Shown here in pieces: positions 43,443 to 52,116 of a stretch of 64,000 nucleotides of DNA. The translations under genes were made by a program, and so were the position numbers. The notes under the pieces are model-generated. The model ran no database searches, was not told where the DNA came from, and saw nothing but the letters and a program-made list of their open reading frames with translations. Numbering within the stretch: position 1 is the stretch's first letter; every line of letters starts with the position of its first letter. This stretch comes from Streptomyces sp. NRRL F-5135 (GTDB lineage: Bacteria; Actinomycetota; Actinomycetes; Streptomycetales; Streptomycetaceae). Where the stretch lies: contig NZ_JOHR01000003.1 of the NCBI RefSeq assembly GCF_000719775.1, positions 1-64,000 of the forward strand, in the 5' to 3' direction.

Positions 43443-43535
43443 CATACCGAAGGACTCCGCCACGCCCGCCCCGTACGCACGAGTCGGCGCCTCTGCAGTG
43501 CCACCCAACTGTTGAGGCTGCCCGTGCAGAACGGT

Positions 43536-43566
43536 GTGCCCCGGAGCGTGTATCGACCCGGGGCAC
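43536..43566. terminator. 9-bp hairpin between Tn3 and MFS genes
   Basis: GTGCCCCGG, thirteen bases, CCGGGGCAC between two convergent genes: a perfect stem usable in both directions. Confidence 0.55.
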
Positions 43567-43582
43567 CATGAGGAGGGACCAG

Positions 43583-44780
43583 TCACGCCTTGGACTTCTC
43601 CGGGCCGGCCCAGGTCGGCGCTGGCGTCACGGGGACGGGCGCGACGGGGCGACGCGTGGTCCCCAGGTGCCAGAGGAGGGTGAGGACGGTGACGCTGGCA
43701 GCCACCGGCCCAAGTTTTGCCGGGGCAAGCCCGAACCACTCCTGTGCCAGCCCGCCGAAACCGCCGCCGAGGGCGACGCCGATGTAGAGCGCGGAGGAGT
43801 TGAGACCGAGCAGGACCGGCGCGGCGGCGGGGCTGAGGGCGATGGAGCCGGTGCTGCTGCGGGACGACGATGACGCCGGCACTCACGCCCCAGACCGCCG
43901 CCCAGACCAGGGTGGGCGCGAGAGCGCGTGTCGCCAGCGGGGTCAGTGCCAGGGCGAGAGCCGCGAGGGCGAGGGAGCCGGTGAGGACGCGGGCGGAGTC
44001 GTGACGGTCGACCAGGCGGCCGGCGGTGATGTTCCCGGCCAGGGTGCCGACGCCCCAGGCCAGCAGGATCAGGGTAAGTAGCGACTCGTTGCCGCCGGTG
44101 GCGTCCCGCAGGGCCGGGGCGATGTAGGTGTAGAGGGTGTAGGCCCCGAGGAAAGCGAGGGAGGTGACCGCCAGCAGTGCCAGTACGCGGCCCTGTTTGA
44201 GCGGACGCAGGCGGTCGGGCAGCGAGGCGGCGGGGAGCATCACGCTGGGGAGGCCGACGATGATGCCGACGATCGCCAGCAGGCCGATCCCGGCGACGGC
44301 CCACAGGGTGATGTGCCAGTCGGTGCGGCCGATCAGCGTGCCGAGCGGCAGTCCCGGCGTGTTCGCCAAGGTCAGGCCGCCCAACACGAAGGCCAGGGCC
44401 CGGCCACGGCGTTCCGGCGGAGCGATGGCCGCCGCGGTGCTGGAGGCAGCGGAGGTGATGATGCCCGCTCCCACGGCGGTGACGATCCGGGCCGCCATCA
44501 CCACCTCGTAACTGGTACCCAAGGCGGTGACAGCGTTGCCGATCACGAACACACCCAATGCGATCAGCAATGCCGACCGCCGATCCAGGCCGCTGGTGAG
44601 GGCTCCCATCACCGGCGCCGACAACGCCAGCGTCAAGGCGAAGACCGTCACTAGCTGACCGGCCGCCGGGGTGGACACTGCACGGTCGGCAGCGATGGAG
44701 GGGAGCAAGCCCGCGATGACGGAGCCGTCGGTGCCGACGGCGAACGTCGCCAGGGCCAGGGGAAGGAGTCGCTTCAACAA
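43583..44780 (-). pseudogene. MFS efflux transporter (AraJ/DHA1-like) with one frameshift
   Basis: About 12 helices are recognisable. The frame from LLKRLLPLALATFAVGTDGS through SLLTLILLAWGVGTLAGNIT to VWGVSAGVIVVPQQHRL is intact. Near 43853 it slips by one base and continues in another frame as LSPAAAPVLLGLNSSALYIG and VALGGGFGGLAQEWFG to the stop at 43583. One surplus C would explain the slip, so it may be a real pseudogene or a sequencing error. The start is uncertain: the ATG at 44855 lies inside the operator, TTG 44780 is more plausible. Divergent from its ArsR repressor. Confidence 0.8.
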
Positions 44781-44838
44781 GGATCGTTCCGCCTTTCCGG
44801 AGTGCCGCGTAGGTAGGTGATCGACACCGTAAGAAATA

Positions 44839-44856
44839 CATGGATGCTTGTCCATG
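44839..44856. promoter_or_regulatory. Palindromic operator between MFS and ArsR genes
   Basis: CATGGA, TGCTTG, TCCATG: a perfect 6-bp inverted repeat in an AT-rich intergenic stretch between the divergent genes, with the form of an ArsR/SmtB site. Confidence 0.6.
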
Positions 44857-44903
44857 AATCAATGAGTGGATAGGCTCAGGTCTGGCACGGATGGAGGGAA
44901 GCG

Positions 44904-45227
44904 ATGCGTGAGGTGTCCCAGCCGGCGACCGAGGCGATCCGGATGGTGGAGGTGCTACGTGCGCTGGCCGATCCGGTGCGACTGGAGATCATCCAGCGTC
45001 TCGCCGTGACCGGTGAGGAGAGCTGCAACGCCATCGGCGGCGACCTCGACGTTCACCAGACGACGCTGTCCCACCACTACCGGGTGCTGCGCGAGGCGGG
45101 GGTCACCTGGACCACCGTCAAGGGCCGATCCCGGCTGGTGCGGCTTCGTCGTGACGACCTGGACACGTTGTTCCCCGGCCTGCTCGACTCCGTACTGAAC
45201 GGAGCTCGCCCACGCACTCAGCCGTAG
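44904..45227 (+). CDS. ArsR-family transcriptional repressor
   Basis: A 107-residue winged-helix protein: VLRALADPVRLEIIQRLAVT, then DLDVHQTTLSHHYRVLREAG as the recognition helix region and a wing VKGRSRLVRLRRDD. There is no ELCVCDL-type cysteine metal box; the only cysteine is in GEESCNAIGG, so it probably responds to an organic ligand or a change of state instead of arsenite. GGAGGGAAG precedes the ATG. It should repress the divergent MFS gene. Confidence 0.88.
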   Translation: MREVSQPATEAIRMVEVLRALADPVRLEIIQRLAVTGEESCNAIGGDLDVHQTTLSHHYRVLREAGVTWTTVKGRSRLVRLRRDDLDTLFPGLLDSVLNGARPRTQP

Positions 45228-45594
45228 AAGGCTGACACCCGACGTCGCGCTCGCGGCGGCCTGGGCGAACTCTTCCGCTCAACCCGCGAGGGGAAAGGGA
45301 GGGCGGTGCCATCAGGCAGCCGGATCGGCTCTGTTGGATGGCGGGGTACTGCTGAAAGGCTGGCATCGGGCGCGGTGAGCGCGGTGCACACCGGGTGTGG
45401 TGCTGACGCGCGAGGTGCAGCCCTGACCGCGCCGTACTGTCTATGCCCTGATCGAGCGCGGCCCGCTCGGCGTCGTCCAGTTCAGCGGTGCGCAGGACGT
45501 CCCCGGAGGAGACCGCCGATCTCGTCGGGACGCTGTGGCGGCAGACCAGGCACGGGCCATGATCGCTTGCGTATGCGGGCGGAGCCGCCGCTGA
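45228..45594. other. Gap of 367 bases between ArsR and LysR genes
   Basis: No gene with a recognisable product. Open frames on both strands are shadows or low-complexity. It separates two regulators that converge on it. Confidence 0.5.
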
Positions 45595-46524
45595 TCATGT
45601 CGTGCGGATCGGTCCCGCACGGTGGGTTCCGGTAAGCAGAGCTTCGGCATGCTTGCGGAAAGCGGTGACCAGACGGCTGCGGTCGCCGGTGCGCGTGGCG
45701 AGTACGACCTGGCTCGGTTCGACCCCGTGCAACGGGACGGTGGTGAGGCTGGGATGCAGGCCGGTCGCGTGGTCGAGGGGCGGCCCGATGGCCACGGCCT
45801 GCCCGGCGGCGATGAGTTCGTGTTTGTCCTCCAGGGCTTCGACCAGGGGGCCATCGGGTGCGGGCCGCCCGTCGGGCCGGGGATCGAGTCGCCAGTAGGC
45901 GTTCAGCAACGGGTCGGACTGGCGTACGTGGGGGATCGGCTCGTCGGCGATGTCGCCGAGGGTGACCGACTCCTTGCCGGCCAGACGGTGGTCCCGGGGC
46001 ACGACCAGCACGCGCGGTTCGTCGTAGAGGACGGTGACGCGCAGCCGGTCGGTGGGGAACGGCAGGCGTGTCACCACCGCGTCGACGCGGTGCTCCAGCA
46101 GCGCGCCGCGTGAGTCGTTCCAGGCGAGCAGGCGGGTGTGGACCTCGGCATCGGGGTTGCGGTCCCGCAGGGCCCGCACGGCCGCGGTGATGACCAGCCC
46201 CTTGGTGTAGCCGATGGTGATGCTGCTGGGCCGGGCCGCGGCACGTGTGCGGGCCATCGCCTCGACAGCGGTGCGCAGCAGCCCCTTGGCCTGGGGCAGG
46301 AAAACCTCGCCGGCCTCGCTGAGCCGGGTGCCGTGCGTGGTGCGGTCGAGCAGGCGGACGCCCACTTGCTGCTCGAGGCGGCGGATCTGCCGGCTCAGCG
46401 ACGGCTGGGTGGTGTGCAGCGCCTCGGCGGCACGGCCGAAGTGCTGGTGCTCGGCGACCACCGTGAAGCACTGCACCAGCCGGAGGTCGAGGTCCACGGG
46501 TGCGGGGAAGCGTTCGGACACCAT
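45595..46524 (-). CDS. LysR-family transcriptional regulator
   Basis: A 309-residue LTTR. The N-terminal winged HTH reads LRLVQCFTVVAEHQHFGRAA, EALHTTQPSLSRQIRRLEQQ and LLDRTTHGTRLSEAG. The effector domain follows from about residue 95 (ITIGYTKGLVITAAVRAL). It is divergent from the epoxide hydrolase operon with a LysR-type T-N11-A site in between, so it probably controls that operon and itself. Confidence 0.9.
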   Translation of the reverse strand: MVSERFPAPVDLDLRLVQCFTVVAEHQHFGRAAEALHTTQPSLSRQIRRLEQQVGVRLLDRTTHGTRLSEAGEVFLPQAKGLLRTAVEAMARTRAAARPSSITIGYTKGLVITAAVRALRDRNPDAEVHTRLLAWNDSRGALLEHRVDAVVTRLPFPTDRLRVTVLYDEPRVLVVPRDHRLAGKESVTLGDIADEPIPHVRQSDPLLNAYWRLDPRPDGRPAPDGPLVEALEDKHELIAAGQAVAIGPPLDHATGLHPSLTTVPLHGVEPSQVVLATRTGDRSRLVTAFRKHAEALLTGTHRAGPIRTT

Positions 46525-46542
46525 CCCACTCTAGCTGGCCTT

Positions 46543-46557
46543 ATACGCGGCCCGTAT
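46543..46557. promoter_or_regulatory. LysR-type operator (ATACG-N5-CGTAT)
   Basis: A perfect palindrome with the T-N11-A layout of LysR boxes, 18 bases upstream of the lysR start and about 59 bases from the operon's first ATG. Confidence 0.7.
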
Positions 46558-46615
46558 TACGTGTATCGGAACAATCATTGGACTGCGCGCTCGTCGCGGC
46601 CGCACCGTGGTGACC

Positions 46616-47725
46616 ATGACATCGGACAGCGTGACACCGTTTCGTATCGGCATTCCGGACAGCGCCCTGGAGGATCTGAAGGACCGGCTCCACCGGGTAC
46701 GCCTTGCCGGCCGGGAGACAGCGCCGGACAGCAGCCAGGGGGTGCAGCGGGAGCGCCTTGAGGAGCTGCTGGAGTACTGGGCCACCGGGTACGACTGGCG
46801 CGTTCTGGAGCGGCGGCTCAACGAGCTGGGCCAGTTCCGCACGACCATCGAGGGTCTCGGCATCCACTTCATGCACGTGCGCTCGCCCCGCCCCGACGCC
46901 ACCCCCCTGTTGCTGCTGCACGGGTGGCCGGGCTCTTTCCTGGAGTTCCTCAAGACCGTCGCCCCGCTCACCGGGCACGGCTTCCACCTCGTCGTCCCCT
47001 CGATGCCCGGTTACGGCTTCTCCGACCAGCCCGCCTCGACCGGCTGGGACCCGGACCGGATCGCCCGCGCGTACGGCGTACTCATGCAGCGCCTTGGCTA
47101 TGACTCCTACCTGGCTCAGGGCGGCGATTGGGGCGGTGTCGTCGCGACCCGCATGGGGGCGCAGCGCCCGGCTGGCCTGCGCGCGATCCACGTCAACTTC
47201 CCCGAGTTCCTCGCCGCACCACCGGTCGGTGACGACCCGACCCCTGAGGAGAAGGCCGCACTCGAACAGGGCAGCCGCTTCCTCGCCGTCCATTCCGGAT
47301 ACCACATCGTGCAGCGCACCCGGCCGCAGACCATCGGCTACGCCCTGACCGACTCCCCGGCCGGGCAGGCCGCTTGGATCTACGAGAAGTTCCTCGACTG
47401 GGCCCGGCCCGACACCCTCACCCCCGACGAGGTCCTCGACCACATCTCCCTGTACTGGTTCACCGGCACCGCTGCTTCCTCCGCCCGCCTGTACTGGGAG
47501 TACGCCCGGCAGCCGCTCGCTCCGACCGAGCTGGACCTTCCCGTCGGGGTCAGCGTCTTCCCGGACGAACTGACGCGCACCCCGCGCATCTGGGCCGAGC
47601 GCGCCTATCACGACCTGCGCTACTTCAACGACGACATCCCCGCGGGCGGCCACTTCGCCGCTCTGGAGCAACCGGAGCTGTTCGTCGAGGAGATCGTCAA
47701 GTTCGCGCGGACGGTGGCCGCATGA
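46616..47725 (+). CDS. Epoxide hydrolase (EHN-domain alpha/beta-hydrolase)
   Basis: A 369-residue hydrolase that opens epoxides to diols. The N-terminal EHN domain (FRIGIPDSALEDLKDRLHRV) is followed by the alpha/beta-hydrolase fold: HGWPGSF oxyanion loop, GGDWGGVV with the nucleophilic Asp, and a C-terminal GGHFAALEQPE with the catalytic His. Starts at GTG 46607, GTG 46610 and ATG 46616 have no Shine-Dalgarno, so the mRNA may be nearly leaderless. It overlaps the next gene (ATGA). It heads a three-gene catabolic operon. Confidence 0.88.
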   Translation: MTSDSVTPFRIGIPDSALEDLKDRLHRVRLAGRETAPDSSQGVQRERLEELLEYWATGYDWRVLERRLNELGQFRTTIEGLGIHFMHVRSPRPDATPLLLLHGWPGSFLEFLKTVAPLTGHGFHLVVPSMPGYGFSDQPASTGWDPDRIARAYGVLMQRLGYDSYLAQGGDWGGVVATRMGAQRPAGLRAIHVNFPEFLAAPPVGDDPTPEEKAALEQGSRFLAVHSGYHIVQRTRPQTIGYALTDSPAGQAAWIYEKFLDWARPDTLTPDEVLDHISLYWFTGTAASSARLYWEYARQPLAPTELDLPVGVSVFPDELTRTPRIWAERAYHDLRYFNDDIPAGGHFAALEQPELFVEEIVKFARTVAA

Positions 47726-48501
47726 AGACGGTCGTGATCACCGGCGGCACGGACGGCATCGGGCGCGGCATCGCCCGTACCTATCTCGGGCGTGGGGATC
47801 GGGTCGTGGTCGTCGGGACCGACAAGACCAAGGCCGAGCCCGGCGCCTGGTTTCTCAGGGCCGACCTGGAGCTCATCGACGAGAACAGGCGGCTGATCGA
47901 CCGGCTCTCCGCCGAACTCGACACGATCGACGTTCTCGTCCTGGGTGCCCGGTTCCAGCGCTCCCAGCGTACGGAGACCGCCGACGGCCTGGAGTCCAAC
48001 TTCGCGCTGACCTACCTCAGCCGTTTCCTGCTCAGCCACGGCCTGGCCGGCCTGCTCGGCCGCGCCGCCGATCCGGTCGTGCTCAACTTCGGCGGCGCCG
48101 GGCGTTTCGGGCCCCCACGTTGGGACGACCTTCAGCAGCGGACGCAGTATCACGGCCTCACCGCGATGATCCAGGCCGGGATCCTCAACGCCGCGCTCGC
48201 GGTCGACTTCGTCGGCCGTCACCCCGCCATCCGGTACGTGAACAACTTCCCCGGCACCGTCGCCACGAGCTTCGCTGGCGACTACGACCAGGCCGAGGCC
48301 GCGCAGATCGGCCGTCTACGCGCGACCGGTAAACCCGTGGAGACCGCCGTCAAGGAGATCCTGCCGTTCCTGGATTCCGGCACCCCGGGCCACCCCGTCG
48401 CCGTGAGTGAGGGAGTCGCCATCCCCCTGGACCCTCAGGCATCCTCCCTCGCCGACGCACGACGGCTCTACGACCACACCCGGGAGGTGCTTGCCCGATG
48501 A
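47722..48501 (+). CDS. Short-chain dehydrogenase/reductase
   Basis: A 259-residue Rossmann protein beginning VVITGGTDGIGRGIARTYLG, with DVLVLGARF in place of the usual NNAG. The catalytic YxxxK is not clear: the expected region reads QQRTQYHGLTAMIQAGILNA, so the lysine is missing. This resembles atypical SDRs close to retinol dehydrogenase/WWOX-like proteins. Coupled by ATGA to both neighbours. The NAD(P)-dependent role in the pathway is likely, but the lost lysine leaves activity in question. Confidence 0.8.
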   Translation: MKTVVITGGTDGIGRGIARTYLGRGDRVVVVGTDKTKAEPGAWFLRADLELIDENRRLIDRLSAELDTIDVLVLGARFQRSQRTETADGLESNFALTYLSRFLLSHGLAGLLGRAADPVVLNFGGAGRFGPPRWDDLQQRTQYHGLTAMIQAGILNAALAVDFVGRHPAIRYVNNFPGTVATSFAGDYDQAEAAQIGRLRATGKPVETAVKEILPFLDSGTPGHPVAVSEGVAIPLDPQASSLADARRLYDHTREVLAR

Positions 48502-49388
48502 AGTGGGTCAGCTACGGCTCCGCCGACGGCTCCACGCGCTGCGGCGTGGTGCACGACAACAAAATCCACGCCCTGGGTACGAACCTGCTGGAGCTGTTGC
48601 GCGCCGAAGGCGGGCTGGAGGCCGCCGCAACCAGGGAACCGGCTGAGATCGTCGAGCTGGCCACGGCCGACCTGCTGGCGCCGATACCGGTGCCCCCGGC
48701 GGTCCGGGACTTCGCCGCGTTCGAACGTCACATCAGTAACGCGGGTAAGGCAGCCGTTGGCGACGGCACGGTCAGCCCGGTCTGGTACGAGTACCCGCTC
48801 TTCTACTTCTCCAACCCGGCGGCGATCAAGGGACCGCACGACGAGGTCCCCATCGCCCCGGGCGCTCAGTCGTGGGACTACGAGGTCGAGGTCGCAGCGG
48901 TGATCGCCGGGGACTGCTCGAACGTTGACGCCGCCACGGCGGAGAATCACATTGCCGGCTACCTGGTCTACTGCGACTGGAGCGCACGCGATATTTCCGC
49001 GAGCGAGATGGGGTTCGTGTACGGCCCGTCCAAGAGCAAGGACGCCTCGACCAGCCTCGGCCCGTTCCTCGTCACCCCCGACGAACTGGAGCCCTACCGC
49101 TCGGGCAAGGGCTATGCGTTGCGGATGGACGGGTACGTCAACGACGAGCATTACGGCGGCGGCAGCTGGGACGAGATCCACTGGTCGTTCGGCGAGATGC
49201 TGGCGCACGCGTCGCGCGGCACCACGCTGCGAGCCGGTGACATCCTCGCCAGCGGCCCCGTGGGCACCGGCTGCATCCAGGAGTTGTCCGACCACCGCCC
49301 CTACCTGGCACCGGGAGACACAGTCCGGATCGAAGTGCAGGAACTCGGCGTGATCTCCGCACGGATCACCGCGCCAGAGCCGCCCTGA
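48498..49388 (+). CDS. Fumarylacetoacetate hydrolase-family protein
   Basis: A 296-residue FAH-fold enzyme. WDYEVEVAAVIAGD carries the metal-binding Glu pair, followed by YLVYCDWSARDISASEMG, YGPSKSKDASTSLGPFLV with the conserved Lys and the metal-binding region, and SGPVGTGCIQE. Such enzymes cleave C-C bonds in acylpyruvates or hydrate/decarboxylate oxo-acids from aromatic catabolism. It ends the LysR-controlled operon and should act on a beta-diketo or oxo-acid intermediate. Confidence 0.88.
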   Translation: MKWVSYGSADGSTRCGVVHDNKIHALGTNLLELLRAEGGLEAAATREPAEIVELATADLLAPIPVPPAVRDFAAFERHISNAGKAAVGDGTVSPVWYEYPLFYFSNPAAIKGPHDEVPIAPGAQSWDYEVEVAAVIAGDCSNVDAATAENHIAGYLVYCDWSARDISASEMGFVYGPSKSKDASTSLGPFLVTPDELEPYRSGKGYALRMDGYVNDEHYGGGSWDEIHWSFGEMLAHASRGTTLRAGDILASGPVGTGCIQELSDHRPYLAPGDTVRIEVQELGVISARITAPEPP

Positions 49389-49445
49389 CTTACCGGACAC
49401 ACCAAAGACGATCTTGATCCTTCCACTTGCCGGGAGACCACCGCG

Positions 49446-50351
49446 ATGCATCTCGCCAGCACCTTCGCTCGCGCTGACATGGACCTGAATGGCGTCCGCG
49501 AGGTCAGTCTCACCATCAACGCGACCCACCTGTTCGTCTACTTCATCCCCGAGGCACCGGAAGAGGCCGCCAAGCTGGGCGTGACCGAGTACGGACCGGC
49601 GTACTTCGCGTTCCGGTCAGCCCCGATGGGCGCAGTCCCGTGGCAGGTCACGCTCGCGGCCTTCTACAACTTCAGCCCGCGGTCGGTACAGGCCATGGCA
49701 GGCGTGTGGAACATAGCGACGCCAGAACAGTGGCAGGCCGCTCGCTTCGCAGCCGTCGATCGTGCGTTGCAGCGCGTCGACGTGAACCTCACCTACGATC
49801 AGATCGCCGAGGCACGATCGCTGATCGCCCCGGTCGTCGCGAGCGCCGACTATGCCGGGAAGACGATGGCTGCCGCCAACGCCTCGGTCCCCCTCCCAGC
49901 CGATCCGCTCGTCGCGCTGTGGCAGCAGATCACGGTGGCGCGCGAGTGGCGCGGCGACGCGCATTTCACCGTGCTCGCCGCCAACGACCTCGGGCCGTGT
50001 GACTGCAACGTTCTGCAGACCGCGACAGGCCACTTCCCGGAAGCGATCGCGCGTGCCACCCGGCTGTGGGACGACGAGGAGGTGGCTGCGGCAACGACAC
50101 GCCTCGTCGCACGCGGCTGGCTCAACGCCGACGGCACCGCTACCGATGTCGGCATCGCGGCGCGCGAGCAGATCGAGGTCGAGACCGACGAGCACTGCGC
50201 GGCGCTGTGGACGCCGATCGGCGACGCCAACGTCCGTCGCCTCACCTCGCTCATCATGCCGATCCACGACGCGTTCACCGCAGCCAGGACATACCCCTTC
50301 CGCGTGGAGATGGCAGACACGCAGTCCGCCGATCCGGAGGCCGCCAGGTAG
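49446..50351 (+). CDS. SCO6745-family protein
   Basis: A 301-residue actinobacterial protein of unknown function. NATHLFVYFIPEAPEEAAKL, YFAFRSAPMGAVPWQVTLAA and FYNFSPRSVQAM are conserved features of the family, with a later WRGDAHFTVLAANDLGPCD segment and a C-terminal HTH-like DEHCAALWTPIGDANVRRLT. It may bind an aromatic or other small ligand; that is not established. It lies 57 bases after the FAH gene on the same strand, with GGGAG upstream. Confidence 0.78.
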   Translation: MHLASTFARADMDLNGVREVSLTINATHLFVYFIPEAPEEAAKLGVTEYGPAYFAFRSAPMGAVPWQVTLAAFYNFSPRSVQAMAGVWNIATPEQWQAARFAAVDRALQRVDVNLTYDQIAEARSLIAPVVASADYAGKTMAAANASVPLPADPLVALWQQITVAREWRGDAHFTVLAANDLGPCDCNVLQTATGHFPEAIARATRLWDDEEVAAATTRLVARGWLNADGTATDVGIAAREQIEVETDEHCAALWTPIGDANVRRLTSLIMPIHDAFTAARTYPFRVEMADTQSADPEAAR

Positions 50352-50510
50352 GCCCCGTTCTCGTGTAGCCGCGACGAACGGACATGTAGCGCAGGGTGAC
50401 GCTGTGGGCTGGACCGGGCGCGAGGGTCGACGGTACAGCGATCATCGGTAGCAGTGATTCCGCTTATCGGACTTCCGGCGCACCTGACGGCTCGGGTGGT
50501 GCCGCAGTAA

Positions 50511-51217
50511 ATGCCGGATTTACTGCGGCAGAGCGCCTACGGTGATCACCGCGACCTGCGGCGGGCCATTATCGAGCGGCGGCCGGCACCGCCGGACCGC
50601 AGCAAGGCCCTGGCCGAGAACCAGATCGCCGCCCTGTGGCGCCTGGACGTCGCCCTGCGGGAGAAGACGTTCCGGAGGACGCTCTACGAGTCGGCGGCGC
50701 GGGCCGATGAGGTGCTGTGCCTGAACGTGGAGGACCTGTACCCGCAGGACAAGCGCGGCAGGATCACCGCCAAGGGCGGGGCGACAGAGTGGATCCACTG
50801 ACAGTCCGGCACCGCCCAGCTCCTGCCCCGACTGATCTCCCGCCGCACCCGCGGCCCGCTGTTCCTCACCGACCGCAAGGCCCCGGCCGGGACACCGACG
50901 CTCGACGTGTGCCCAGAGACCGGCCGGGCCCTGCTCTCCTACCGCCGGGCGGAGGAGATCTTCGAGGAGAACACCCGGCTGCTGGCCAACCCGCTCGCCT
51001 CACCCGAGGACATCGAGGACCTGGACGGCTGGACCCTGCACCGGCCGCGGCACTCCGCGCTCACGCACGACGCCGAGGGCGGCACCTCCCCCCGATGCTG
51101 CTGGCCCGCTCCCGCCACGCTTCTGTCCGCTCCCTGGAGCGGTACGCCCGCCCCGGCGTCGACGCAGTAGCCCGACACGTCGCCGAGCGGGACCCTGCTG
51201 CCCGCCGACGGGGTTGA
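50511..51217 (+). pseudogene. Tyrosine recombinase/integrase, broken
   Basis: The catalytic domain is recognisable: YESAARADEVLCLNVEDLYP with the first Arg, an in-frame TGA at 50799-50801 where family members have Trp (TEWIH-W-QSG), then PLFLTDRKAPAGTPTLDVCP and LDGWTLHRPRHSALTHDAEG, where the HxLRH motif has Pro for Leu. A frameshift near 51090 moves the rest, ARSRHASVRSLERYARPGVD with the nucleophile Tyr, to another frame. The N-terminal core-binding domain is absent. This is a dead integrase probably left from an integrative element. Confidence 0.85.
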
Positions 51218-51317
51218 ACCGGGTTGCCTCGGCGGCTGCCCGCCAGAGGCTCCAAGATCAACTATTGGCGGCTTCCGGGCTCGCCTCAGCGTCACCCCCG
51301 CATGGGCGAGCCCCATC

Positions 51318-51812
51318 TTGACCAGCGGCTCGCTGTTGCTCGGCTTCTACATCCTCCTGCGTGACCGACGCAAGGAAGAGGCAGAGGAAGCTCGCAAGCT
51401 CGTCTTCAGCACGAACACGCCCCACGGAGGGGACCCGCACGTCGTACGAGTAACCAACATGTCGGACCGCCCCTTTCTCTCCGTCGGCCTGTTCAATGCT
51501 GATCAGTGGGGCACTGATCAGCAGACCGGAGACCCGGAAGGGCCGCTCCCGCCTGGCCGATCCAGGGAGTACACGCATAACGGCTCGGGCTCAAGTGCCC
51601 TGGCTGCACGCTTCCAGGACGCAGACGGCCAGAACTGGGTCAAGGTCTTCGACAGCCATCAACTGGTCCGAGCCCCGACGGACAGGGTGGTCGCGCGGCA
51701 TTTTGAGCGTTGCCTGGCGAGCAAGGTCCGTCGGACCGACCAGACTCCGCTGCCGCCCGAGCCCGCCCGGTGGGACCGTGTGAAGTACCGCCTGCGGCAT
51801 CCGTGGCGGTGA
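51318..51812 (+). CDS. Hypothetical membrane-anchored protein, start uncertain
   Basis: About 164 residues. A short hydrophobic segment (TSGSLLLGFYILLRDRRKEE) is followed by a charged hinge and a beta-rich domain (VVRVTNMSDRPFLSVGLFNA, GQNWVKVFDSH). The frame is open upstream of the assigned TTG at 51318, so the true N-terminus may be missing, perhaps cut together with the integrase. No family recognised. Confidence 0.5.
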   Translation: MTSGSLLLGFYILLRDRRKEEAEEARKLVFSTNTPHGGDPHVVRVTNMSDRPFLSVGLFNADQWGTDQQTGDPEGPLPPGRSREYTHNGSGSSALAARFQDADGQNWVKVFDSHQLVRAPTDRVVARHFERCLASKVRRTDQTPLPPEPARWDRVKYRLRHPWR

Positions 51813-51814
51813 GC

Positions 51815-51862
51815 GCCACTGACACTTCCAACGTCGCCGACCACTGACGTTCTCGTGTCGCC
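51815..51862. repeat. Second copy of the paired transposon-end repeats
   Basis: GCCACTGACACTTCCAACGT then ACCACTGACGTTCTCGTGTC, matching the pair at 39884 in order and spacing. The array ends CCCA at 51864, exactly where homology to an IS982 transposase begins on the other strand. Confidence 0.5.
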
Positions 51863-51864
51863 CA

Positions 51865-52014
51865 ACATCATCGCCAGCGTGACGAGCTCCGCGTCAGTGA
51901 GCTGCGGGGCGATCCCACAGCTGGACGCTCCGGCGCCAGATGAGGGGACGCCTTCAGTAGATCGTCGGTCTTCACGTAGAGTTCCGTCGCGAGGGTATCC
52001 AGGTTGTTCGTCAC
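51865..52014 (-). pseudogene. IS982-family transposase, N-terminal fragment with frameshift
   Basis: Starts GTG 52014 as TNNLDTLATELYVKTDDLLK, ASPHLAPERPAVG, then shifts frame into IAPQLTDAELVTLAMM, the classic IS982 N-terminus. Homology stops at the repeat array at 51864, so another element probably inserted or deleted there. Only about 50 of some 290 codons remain. Confidence 0.8.
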
Positions 52015-52116
52015 AAAACGATCTTGGGTGCCCTCGTTTTCGTCTCCGGCGGCCCCCTTGGCTTTGATCATCCGGTGAGCCTTGCCCAGCCACTGGTACA
52101 CAGAAAGGATCGTGGC

